A stretch of 44,706 nucleotides of DNA from Rhodospirillaceae bacterium (GTDB lineage Bacteria > Pseudomonadota > Alphaproteobacteria > Rhodospirillales > UBA2165), in assembly GCA_002723345.1 (NCBI GenBank), contig PBNV01000011.1, positions 1 through 44,706 of the forward strand, written 5' to 3'. Every line of letters starts with the position of its first letter. Within the stretch, counting starts at the first letter, position 1. Positions 8,028 through 15,391 of this stretch are shown in pieces. Made by a program: the position numbers and the translations under genes. The notes under the pieces are model-generated. The model was not told where the DNA came from. It ran no database searches and was given only the letters and a program-made list of their open reading frames with translations.

Positions 8028-9248
8028 TTATCCCCGGTCTCTGAGCTCCGCGGCATAAAACTGATCGATACCGATCTCTCGCTGGAGTTTCGAGCTATCC
8101 TGGCCACGAGCCGCCGTGCTGTGGGGAATCCCAGTCGAGTCAGCGACGCGGACAAATCCGTGAAATGCGGCCGCTGTCGAAGCCACATCAACAAACGCTT
8201 CCTTACCAAGTTCGGAGATGATTTCACTTCGCAAGCGCGCACTCTCATCGAGGTCACGATGCACCAGAGACTCAGCAAATTGCGAGAGAAGTTCTGCGGC
8301 CTCAATGTCATTATCATTGGACATACCACCCGCTTGGGTCACTTCTGCCAAATTAACGTTTATTGCTCCTAGGTTGCTGCTCTCACGGAGCATGTACGCA
8401 TGGGCGGTGGTTCAGTACAGGCACTGATGAAGTGCCGACACCCGGGCCGCAATGAGCTCGATCTGTGGCCGGGAAATAGCCCGCGCGTCAGTGGAAAAAT
8501 CATAGACTGAACCTCCCGGCAGATAGTGCGCTTCGGCCATCCGCCAGTAATCTCGTTTTGTTTCAGGCACGGCGGATAGCGCCCGGTGAATATAGCCTAC
8601 CTTGTTGCTTGGATAGAGCATTCCGTCAGACTCAACCGCATCTTCCGGTTCAATAATTGGCACCCAGGCGGCTTCCTTTTTGGCACCCGGTGAATGGTAG
8701 TTACTCGGCGCTCCCCCTTGGGGCGACGGTAGAGGAGATTCTTCAGCACCGATCCCGAAGGCAAAGGTATCCGCCATGACGGTAATGGCGACCAGGCCCG
8801 CAATCTCAATATATTCCTCCGGCTTAATCCCATGCTCGATGATTGATCCATACCAAGCTTCACTGAGCCTGCCGGGGTCAGAAACTATGCGATGAACGAG
8901 CTCTACCTCCACGTCGGCCAGGAGCCCGAGGGAAGTATGCGTGCCGGTGACAGAATTTGGTGTCAACGCCTCCTTTTGCAATTGGCAAAAAGCGCAAACC
9001 CAGCCCTGCCGCGCTTCAGCAGCAACCGCAACCCGCCGTTCTGCCGTGAGCCACGTCCCCGCTTTAGACATACTATCCCACGCAAATGCATGGGCAGCCA
9101 TTAAGTCGTCCCTAATGGGCAACCCACTCGCTATTAGATTATGCATGTCGCTCAAAACTCTCTCTTTTGAAAAACAAATAATTTTCAGTTGCCTAAAAAG
9201 TCCTGGAAAATGAGCTAATTGTAATTCATCTAACCCATAAATTGACAA
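8028..9248 (-). CDS. Two-domain AhpD-like protein, probable selenoprotein (CxxU)
   Basis: Read through one in-frame TGA (8412-8414), this frame encodes 406 residues in two AhpD/carboxymuconolactone-decarboxylase-like halves. The N-terminal half has a CxxC (C85-AF-C88) but no histidine four residues later. The C-terminal half has RAISRPQIELIAARVSALHQ, then C276-L-Y-U279-T-T-A-H283. This is exactly the AhpD active-site pattern C-x-x-C-x-x-x-H with selenocysteine replacing the second cysteine. After the TGA the frame stays open for 127 codons and ends with a family-like tail (ELGKEAFVDVASTAAAFHGFVRVADSTGIP, quoted here only in part as FHGFVRVADSTGIP). AhpD-type proteins are thiol peroxidases or reductases. 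The start is uncertain: TTG at 9246-9248, or ATG at 9144-9146 (372 residues). It lies 12 bases behind the 9261-10109 gene. Confidence 0.85.
8378..8411 (-). promoter_or_regulatory. Candidate bacterial SECIS element
   Basis: Nineteen bases after the TGA, the minus-strand RNA can form a 5-bp stem, UGCUC with GAGCA, closing the loop CGUGA (8378-8392). Bacterial SECIS elements lie inside the coding region just after UGA, with the apical loop roughly 16-37 bases downstream and a G among its first bases; this hairpin fits. It is short, and a competing GCUCC/GGAGC pairing is possible, so the fold is tentative. Confidence 0.55.
8412..8414 (-). other. In-frame TGA, proposed selenocysteine codon
   Basis: The TGA falls in the motif C-L-Y-U-T-T-A-H, at the exact position of the catalytic cysteine of AhpD-like proteins. 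The two flanking open segments are in the same frame, with no other stop between 9248 and 8028. A nonsense mutation by chance at precisely this codon is unlikely, though a TGC or TGT to TGA change cannot be excluded from sequence alone. Confidence 0.82.
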
Positions 9249-9260
9249 CCGGATCTCGCC

Positions 9261-10109
9261 TTAATTTAGTAAATGCGACCTCTCCGCCAGGGCACTGACG
9301 GCCTCCATGGAAAATCGTTGCAGTTTTAAATCTCTCAGAAGCTCTATTTCCACGACCTTCTCTGGTTCCAATTTACGCTCAATCAAACGCGACACAAAAA
9401 TCACCAGATCCTGAGTTTGCTTAGGATAAGACAAGATATTGCTCATTAGTTCTCGGCGGATCAGCGGTGGATACTCAAGAAGCTCCAGCGACAGAAGCTT
9501 TTTAACAGAGACCGGCACATCAAGACTCCGAAACAAACTATCCAGGCAAAAACTGTAGATGCCAAAATCGAGTTTACCCGCGATGTCAAATGTGAATTCT
9601 TTAAACTCATCGATGAAAGCACGCTCGGAAATGTTCCGGTCCATTAATTTCTTCACAACCGTTAGAAAGTCGCGGTACCGTAAACGAGCCGGACTTAACT
9701 TGCCCCCCAGCTGTGCCTCAAGATCTTTAATTTCACCCGCGCGAAACCGGGACTCTATTAGGGACTGAGCCCCACCACGCACTCCTTGGGAAAGCGATTG
9801 TTCCACGATCAGATGGAACAATCGCTCGTACTTGTCTCGGGTTACGTGATCCATGAGCGGAATGGACTGGCACAAAGGCAAAAGTGCGGCTTCGGCAACC
9901 AAACTGTCTCGGGAAAAAATTGCCGCAACGGCTGCAGCCTCATGGTGGACGGTGTCGCCCCGTAGATCATCCGTGATAATAAAGCGAGCGCCCGTAGCGA
10001 TTGTCAGATATCGGCCCAATTTCGCGCAGGCCAGAAAATGATCTGCGAGGTCGTAAGGCGGACGGGACGATCTTTCCGTAAAATGTTCAGAGTTTAACGA
10101 CTCACTCAT
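9261..10109 (-). CDS. Uncharacterised alpha-helical protein
   Basis: A protein of 282 residues that I do not recognise. It is predicted, from its heptad-like leucine spacing and lack of glycine-rich motifs, to be mostly alpha-helical. There are no cysteine pairs, no nucleotide-binding motif, no signal peptide and no membrane segment. Residues around 20-60 (DLADHFLACAKLGRYL) and the C-terminal half (LLSLELLEYPPLIRREL, then LIERKLEPEKVVEIELL) have the look of stacked helix pairs. I place the start at the ATG at 10107-10109 rather than an upstream TTG at 10196, whose extra residues look non-coding. It ends 12 bases before the proposed TTG start of the AhpD-like selenoprotein, so the two are probably co-transcribed. 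Function unknown. Confidence 0.65.
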   Translation of the reverse strand: MSESLNSEHFTERSSRPPYDLADHFLACAKLGRYLTIATGARFIITDDLRGDTVHHEAAAVAAIFSRDSLVAEAALLPLCQSIPLMDHVTRDKYERLFHLIVEQSLSQGVRGGAQSLIESRFRAGEIKDLEAQLGGKLSPARLRYRDFLTVVKKLMDRNISERAFIDEFKEFTFDIAGKLDFGIYSFCLDSLFRSLDVPVSVKKLLSLELLEYPPLIRRELMSNILSYPKQTQDLVIFVSRLIERKLEPEKVVEIELLRDLKLQRFSMEAVSALAERSHLLN

Positions 10110-10313
10110 TGACGTTTCTTCTGTGTTTTCGGGGGCTACCGAGTTAAATATTATCAGAATACACCAAGGAGATAAATTTATCCACAAACCCTGCAATCAG
10201 TCCGTCATTCAAAACGCTGCTGGTCGAGAGGAGAACCTTATTATTTTCTTTGACCATTTTCCGTTTCATTTCTCTAAATACTGGAGTTAGGGCTGCCGAT
10301 ACCAACTGGAATG

Positions 10314-11312
10314 TCACCGCCACGCGAGCTTTTCTCGTATCATGCGGGCGATATCACCCGCTGGATTTATCGCTTTCGAAACCTCTCCTGGCACGATCTC
10401 CGTCGACAACCGCGCAGCTCCCATCCTAAACAGGCTGTCATGAAAACGAAGGTGCTTAGGACTGGCGAATTTCGGTGATCTATAAATGTAGACACTCCCG
10501 GGTGCCGCACAGGCCTCCGACAGCATCGAGACAGAGTCACCCGTGACCACTAAGGTATCAGCAACTGCCAAGATACCCATGTAGGGGTTCTCGTCGACAG
10601 TTTCCCAGGAGTGGTAGACCGCGGGCTCAGGTCCGTTGTTCCGCAAGTGCTCAAGCAGCTTCGTAGCTACCGCCCCAGTCCGACGGCTGGTTGTAATCAA
10701 GACGGACCCACCGGAGTCTGCGTACCAATCAGAAATTTGGCTGGCAAGCCTCTCCGCGTCAGTGTCATTAAAGGGCATACGGCGGCCCTCACCTCCCAAC
10801 AAAACGCCCAAAAACGGCCTACGTATATGCTTCCAAGGAAGTCGCCAGGTTTCGCGGGCATCCGCCAGGAGCGTTTTGTTCACGCGATGCGGGGCCCCCG
10901 TCACCGCATTCACATTTGGGCCGACCACTTTGTCATGCGCGGGAACGGCCACGAGGTCGAGAAGTGCTGACTGAAGTGGGCCCGGATACATGAGGTGGCA
11001 TACAAAACTACGGCCGCCGGAAACCCTTTTGATATAGCAGGCCACCGATGCGGCTCGGCGACCAGCCGATATCACGACATCGGGCCAGGGTGGCGAAATG
11101 CCTGTCCGGGAATTCGCCGTCAACGACCTCAAGGACGAACCAAGCAGCAAATTTGGCAGTCGCCCGATTGGGCTATAACGAAGATCTTTGATTACATAAG
11201 GTCTTTCTAGTGCCTCTGCTACGCCCAGAGCTTGATTACCTGTTCCTGGCCGCTCATCCCGCAAAACCCAAACCAACGGCTCTCGCACTGTGGGGGATGG
11301 ATCAACACTCAT
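10314..11312 (-). CDS. Mitochondrial fission ELM1 family protein
   Basis: A 332-residue protein of the ELM1-like family (Mito_fiss_Elm1), found widely in alphaproteobacteria and, by descent, in plants. Recognisable parts are the opening WVLRDERPGTGNQALGVAEAL, cited in part as DERPGTGNQALG (about residues 18-29); the PDVVISAGRRAA segment; LGVLLGGEGRRMPF in the middle; LITTSRRTG; and the C-terminal VTGDSVSMLSEA followed by YIYRSPK. The fold resembles GT-B glycosyltransferases, and a role in envelope sugar chemistry has been suggested for bacterial members; the actual reaction is unknown. The ATG follows AAGGTGAT. It is divergent from hspQ across about 145 bases that must hold both promoters. 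Confidence 0.88.
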   Translation of the reverse strand: MSVDPSPTVREPLVWVLRDERPGTGNQALGVAEALERPYVIKDLRYSPIGRLPNLLLGSSLRSLTANSRTGISPPWPDVVISAGRRAASVACYIKRVSGGRSFVCHLMYPGPLQSALLDLVAVPAHDKVVGPNVNAVTGAPHRVNKTLLADARETWRLPWKHIRRPFLGVLLGGEGRRMPFNDTDAERLASQISDWYADSGGSVLITTSRRTGAVATKLLEHLRNNGPEPAVYHSWETVDENPYMGILAVADTLVVTGDSVSMLSEACAAPGSVYIYRSPKFASPKHLRFHDSLFRMGAARLSTEIVPGEVSKAINPAGDIARMIREKLAWR

Positions 11313-11456
11313 ACTATCACCTTAGCTCCATAAAATGGGCATGTCAGGTCACTCAATTGGCAATTCGAGGGAATTTTGGTGTAAGAATTGGCTCCTTAGA
11401 TCCTAACATGTTTAGAGCACACAACAATTGCTCAACGCTGCGTGAAAGAAATCCTG

Positions 11457-11774
11457 ATGTCCACCACTGAAGCAAAATTTTCTGTCGGCCAAATCATTCA
11501 TCATCGCATGTTTGACTACCGTGGTGTTGTAATCGACGTAGACCCAGAGTTCCAAGGCCCAGAAGCATGGTACGATAAGATGGCCCGGTCCCGACCTCCC
11601 AAGGAGAAGCCGTGGTATCACGTTCTTGTTGATGGTAGCAACATCCAGACCTATGTCGCGGAGCAAAATCTGGAACCAGATCAGTCTGGAGCCGCCATCC
11701 AACACCCTGAAATTTCGCTACACTTCACAGAATTAACCCCCCAAGGCTATATCACTCGACGCGCGGACAACTGA
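11457..11774 (+). CDS. hspQ: Heat shock protein HspQ (hemimethylated-DNA-binding YccV-like)
   Basis: A 105-residue protein, the same length as Escherichia coli HspQ, with the YccV-like domain. Family landmarks are KFSVGQIIHHRMFDYRGVV at residues 7-25, DVDPEF, the WY pair followed by a positively charged stretch, KPWYHVLVDG, and TYVAEQNLEP. In enterobacteria HspQ is a specificity factor of the Lon protease and was also described as binding hemimethylated DNA. I take the ATG at 11457 as the start, preceded by GAAAGAA; a GTG five codons earlier is in frame. It is a single-gene unit, divergent from the ELM1-like gene. Confidence 0.92.
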   Translation: MSTTEAKFSVGQIIHHRMFDYRGVVIDVDPEFQGPEAWYDKMARSRPPKEKPWYHVLVDGSNIQTYVAEQNLEPDQSGAAIQHPEISLHFTELTPQGYITRRADN

Positions 11775-12074
11775 GGTTAGGCGGACAGATGCGGAAATAG
11801 AGAAACGTAATTCTAGTGACCGCGAGGGTTAACCTGCATAGATTACTGGCAACGGAAACGATAATAGTCGCCATGTTAAAGCGTGGGAATCGTTCGGGTG
11901 AAGGCCTGCCCGGAGTCCCTGTGAGATAATATCACCTCATCGGTGGCTTGGCCGTGAACGAGTATTGGCTTTACCGCCCGGCGCCAATGTCATTGGGGCC
12001 TATCATCAATATCAGTTGCCCTTCCTCAGAAATATATCCAACGGCATTCCTCGACAGAGCCTACGCTCGAAACT
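11775..12074. other. Intergenic stretch, convergent genes
   Basis: Three hundred bases between the ends of hspQ (plus) and the TPR-sulfotransferase gene (minus). I see no open frame of family-like sequence, no T-run terminator on either strand and no repeat. Confidence 0.4.
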
Positions 12075-13988
12075 CTAACTCGCTTTTGAAAGCGCTTTAA
12101 TGAAAGGTGAGAGAAAATCTTCGTAGTCTCTCCAACGCTCGAGGGAACGCGTGTAAATCGGTTGGCGAACCTGCCACTTCGATGCAGTTCGAACAGGCCC
12201 ATCGTTTACGTAAAAATTTAGGCAATCCGGGTCCCAATCTAGACCAAGAAAGTCAATCATTTCTCGGCTTTTACCCTCCTGATCGTGAACCACGTCTTCA
12301 TAACTGATATCTAGTATGGGTAGCGGCAATACACGAGACCAATGGGCCATGACATCCACATAGGCCCTATAGTAGACACCTATGTGCGCAAGGTCGCAGC
12401 TCCAAGCATGTGAATGGACAAAGTTTTGGAAATAGCATGACAGGGCCGTGTCCCTTGGATCCCTCTTGCAGTGAATCACTCGAGCGCCGGGGTAGAGCAG
12501 CGCAATCAAACCTAGGTATAAAAAATTAATGGGCAGCTTATCCACCACCCGCGCCTCTCCATCGCCCGACCTATTAAGTGAGTGCATATCTTTTCGAGCG
12601 AGCGACGCTATCTCCTCAAAGCCGAGGTCTTTGACCCCCTCTGCAAACCGTAAAACGCCGTCATGCCCTTTCTCCAAATCAGCCGCCATGGCCGCAATAT
12701 TGGGCCGCTCTCCAGCCCCAAAAACATCTGGATGGCTTGCCAGTATTTTCTCGACCAATGACGTGCCTGAACGGGGCATCCCGACGACAAAGACGGGTTT
12801 TTCTGTTGGATCGCCCCACCCCTGACGTGCGTCAAAAAAAGATTGCTGGAAAATCTTAGAAATCTGTCCAGCAATTTTGGCGTGATCTCTTGGGGTAAAG
12901 CCCTCATTTTTGCTCTCAAGAAGCGCGCGTCGGCAGGCATTCCCTGCAGTAAAGAAAGTAATGGCCGGTGCCGGCAGCCTCTGCTGGTCCGCCTGCATGC
13001 CCAACGCAAAATTCAGCTTGCCCTTATTCTCGAGGGAGAGATCGGGAGACTGAGCTAGTTCGGCAAGGAATATAAGGTGCTCAGGCGGCAGTCGCACTCT
13101 GCCCGATGTTGCCAGTGCATATTGAGAATCCACGTGATGGGGGTCTATTTCGACAGCCCGGCGAAAGCTTGCCAGGGCCTCTTCCATTAAACCTTTTTCC
13201 GACTGGCAAACACCAAGATTATAATGCACCTCTGCCGCGTAAGGATTAATTCGGAGAGCGTCGTGGAATAATGCAATAGCATCGTCAAATCGAGAATTAG
13301 CGGAGTAAAGTGTGGCAAGATTGGTGATCGTCTGGCCGTTATGAGGGTCCCCTTGATATGCCCGTTCAAAATTCCCTATGGCATTGTCGAAATCACCGCG
13401 TATCGACTGAATAAGACCCAGCGTGTGCAACGCCTTTGGCAAGCCCGGTTGCAGTGCGAGCGCGCGCCGACATGCCACCGCCGCCTGTTCATGCTGCTCT
13501 TTAGACACAAGCAACGTTGCCTTATTACACAGCAATTGGGGATTATGAGGCGCCAGCTTTAGCGAACACTCCATTGCACTTAAGGCCTCGTCAATCTCTC
13601 CCAACCCGGCTAAGGCCTGTCCCAAATTACCCCATGCCTCTCCGTCCGCCTCATCTAGTTTTACTGCAGAGCTGGCAGCGGCGCGCGCATCCTCCCAGTT
13701 AGATAAGTGGTTATGAATAGCGGAGAGATTGGTGTAAAAGACCTTTTGGTTGCAATCCTTTTTAATCGCCTTGTTGATGAGTTTAATAGCCCGCGGTTGA
13801 CGGCCAAGCTGGTAAGCGACGAGGCCTGCGAGATGAAGAGCGTCCGGATGATTAGGCGCTGCCTTAAGCGCCCGTTTGTAATATTTTTCTGCTTGAGGAA
13901 GCTCTCCTTTTTGGTGATGCTCCATCGCTCGGGCGAGTAAATCCTGAATAGGCGTTTTACGCGTCCGTCCCGCAGATTGAACGTTCAT
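12075..13988 (-). CDS. TPR-repeat sulfotransferase family protein
   Basis: A 637-residue fusion. Residues about 10-320 are a run of tetratricopeptide repeats (for example GELPQAEKYYKRALKAAP and VHYNLGVCQSEKGLMEEAL, quoted separately and shortened here). Residues from about 395 to the end form a sulfotransferase domain. It starts with the PAPS 5'-phosphosulfate loop VFVVGMPRSGTSLVEKIL (near residue 400) and continues with the 3'-phosphate-binding CKRDPRDTALS. Such proteins move sulfate from PAPS to an unidentified acceptor, possibly a protein, lipid or polysaccharide. I choose the ATG at 13986-13988 because it follows AGGAGC and overlaps the stop of the upstream gene as ATGA. No signal peptide is seen. 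Confidence 0.87.
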   Translation of the reverse strand: MNVQSAGRTRKTPIQDLLARAMEHHQKGELPQAEKYYKRALKAAPNHPDALHLAGLVAYQLGRQPRAIKLINKAIKKDCNQKVFYTNLSAIHNHLSNWEDARAAASSAVKLDEADGEAWGNLGQALAGLGEIDEALSAMECSLKLAPHNPQLLCNKATLLVSKEQHEQAAVACRRALALQPGLPKALHTLGLIQSIRGDFDNAIGNFERAYQGDPHNGQTITNLATLYSANSRFDDAIALFHDALRINPYAAEVHYNLGVCQSEKGLMEEALASFRRAVEIDPHHVDSQYALATSGRVRLPPEHLIFLAELAQSPDLSLENKGKLNFALGMQADQQRLPAPAITFFTAGNACRRALLESKNEGFTPRDHAKIAGQISKIFQQSFFDARQGWGDPTEKPVFVVGMPRSGTSLVEKILASHPDVFGAGERPNIAAMAADLEKGHDGVLRFAEGVKDLGFEEIASLARKDMHSLNRSGDGEARVVDKLPINFLYLGLIALLYPGARVIHCKRDPRDTALSCYFQNFVHSHAWSCDLAHIGVYYRAYVDVMAHWSRVLPLPILDISYEDVVHDQEGKSREMIDFLGLDWDPDCLNFYVNDGPVRTASKWQVRQPIYTRSLERWRDYEDFLSPFIKALSKAS

Positions 13989-14434
13989 TGGAACGTGCTC
14001 CTGTCCAAATTGCCGGTGCATATTTCACAGACATCTTCAGCTAAATTTTCTGCGTTGCTGGTACCCGGATTTTCTGTGCCAAAGGTGACACATTCGTGGC
14101 ACGCGGCTGTGAATTCCTCCTCCCAGCCCTTGCACCTGAGAGTGGATGCCAGTGACATACGAAACACGCCATTGTCTGATCCAAGAACAGCGGCAGAACC
14201 AATCAATTTGAGAGCGGCAACCACCTGACCAGCCTGAAAGTCCAGCACGCCGGGGCGGTGCCGCGCGGGTTCACAGGCTGGATCTTCTAATAAAATGTCG
14301 CGATAGATGCTCTTCACCTGAGAAAACCGGCCAACATCATCAAAGGTCGTTGCTGCTGCGAGCTTGTCGGGTAAAGAGCCAGATCGGCCGGTGCTCGATG
14401 TACGGTCGCGGCTGAATTGGTAAATATTGCTCAC
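13985..14434 (-). CDS. Short degenerate TPR protein
   Basis: A 149-residue protein starting at GTG. The segment around residues 30-110 has TPR periodicity (FSQVKSIYRDILLEDPACEP, PGVLDFQAGQVVAALKL), resembling the N-terminal repeats of sulfotransferase-TPR proteins, but key positions are altered: where relatives have ALHLLGVL it reads ARHRPGVL. The C-terminal 40 residues carry four cysteines (CHECVTF, VCEIC). It overlaps the TPR-sulfotransferase start by 4 bases (ATGA), so the two are translated together. It may be a partner, or a decayed copy of the N-terminus of that gene. It is divergent from pyrE across about 110 bases. Confidence 0.6.
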   Translation of the reverse strand: MSNIYQFSRDRTSSTGRSGSLPDKLAAATTFDDVGRFSQVKSIYRDILLEDPACEPARHRPGVLDFQAGQVVAALKLIGSAAVLGSDNGVFRMSLASTLRCKGWEEEFTAACHECVTFGTENPGTSNAENLAEDVCEICTGNLDRSTFQ

Positions 14435-14543
14435 GCGTCTGTTTTTCCACCAATGTTATGTGGCAGATTATTCCGGGCACAATTAAAACGCCTTTGAATC
14501 TTGCCTACACAGATTATTATTGTTCCATGGAGAGGGCTTACAA

Positions 14544-15236
14544 ATGGTAAAGAACCAGGGGATTGCGGTAAGAACGTCAGAACAGAAAGAGGCCGGGCAA
14601 GAGGCCGCCAAATATCTGATTGATATTAAGGCTGTTAACTTCAGGCCGAATGAACCCTACAAGCTAACAGCTGGTTGGGCGAGCCCAGTGTATGTGGACT
14701 GCCGTAAGGTGATTGCTTTCCTCGAAGAGCGCCGCGCCATTATCCAGTTAGGCGTTGATATGCTTAACCGGGATATCGCCGAAGAACCAGACTTCGTTGC
14801 CGGCGGTGAGACAGCGGGCATTCCCTATGCGGCCTGGATCTCAGAAGCCCTTTCGAGGCCCATGCTTTATGTTCGGAAAAAGCCAAAAGGGTTTGGTCGC
14901 AACGCCCAGATTGAGGGAGTGATGCCTGAGGGCAGTCACGTCCTTCTTGTCGAAGATTTGGCCACCGACGGCGGCAGCAAAATTAACTTTATCAGCGCAT
15001 TGCGAGAGTCGGGCGCAACGGTTTCTGACGTTTTCGTCGTGTTTTTTTATGGCGCTTTTCCTGGCGCGTCGGACACCATGGCCAACGCCGGCGTAACCCT
15101 ACACTACCTATGTGACTGGTGGGATGTCATCGCAGCGGCGGAAGCGGGCGGATATTTTACCCCAGATGACATCTCAGGCGTGCGTGCTTTTCTTGCAGAT
15201 CCGACAGGCTGGTCCAAATCACATGGCGGCAGGTAA
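14544..15236 (+). CDS. pyrE: Orotate phosphoribosyltransferase
   Basis: A 230-residue enzyme that joins orotate and PRPP to orotidine 5'-phosphate in pyrimidine synthesis. The PRPP-binding motif is clear: VLLVEDLATDGGSK, with the paired acidic residues and the G-G loop. Other family parts are KAVNFRPNEPYKLTAGWASPVYVDCRK (quoted in part as PYKLTAGWASPVYVD), FVAGGETAGIPYAAWI and MLYVRKKPKGFG. The start is the ATG at 14544, which follows GGAGAGGG at a good distance; a TTG eight codons upstream is in frame but less likely. It appears to be a single-gene unit. Confidence 0.95.
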   Translation: MVKNQGIAVRTSEQKEAGQEAAKYLIDIKAVNFRPNEPYKLTAGWASPVYVDCRKVIAFLEERRAIIQLGVDMLNRDIAEEPDFVAGGETAGIPYAAWISEALSRPMLYVRKKPKGFGRNAQIEGVMPEGSHVLLVEDLATDGGSKINFISALRESGATVSDVFVVFFYGAFPGASDTMANAGVTLHYLCDWWDVIAAAEAGGYFTPDDISGVRAFLADPTGWSKSHGGR

Positions 15237-15391
15237 TTCTCGCCACTTCACGTCTGCGGTCTGTCCGTCGGCAACAAATTCCCGCGGTCTTATCGCGGCC
15301 GGGTGCATTGACCACCTCAGCAATAGTCAAAACCGGCAAAAGTTCCCGAAGTTCGTTGAGCTCATTGCATACTCAGGGTTAAATTAATGGG

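Noticed and set aside
8028..8393. Separate 121-codon gene behind a truncated AhpD-like gene
   Set aside because: It is in the same frame as the upstream half with only one TGA between, and its first residues continue the AhpD active-site motif, so it is the C-terminal part of one gene.
14480..14543. TTGAAT ... TATTAT promoter-like pair before pyrE
   Set aside because: The spacing is 15 bases and the predicted start would fall almost on the ribosome site, so I do not report it as a promoter.
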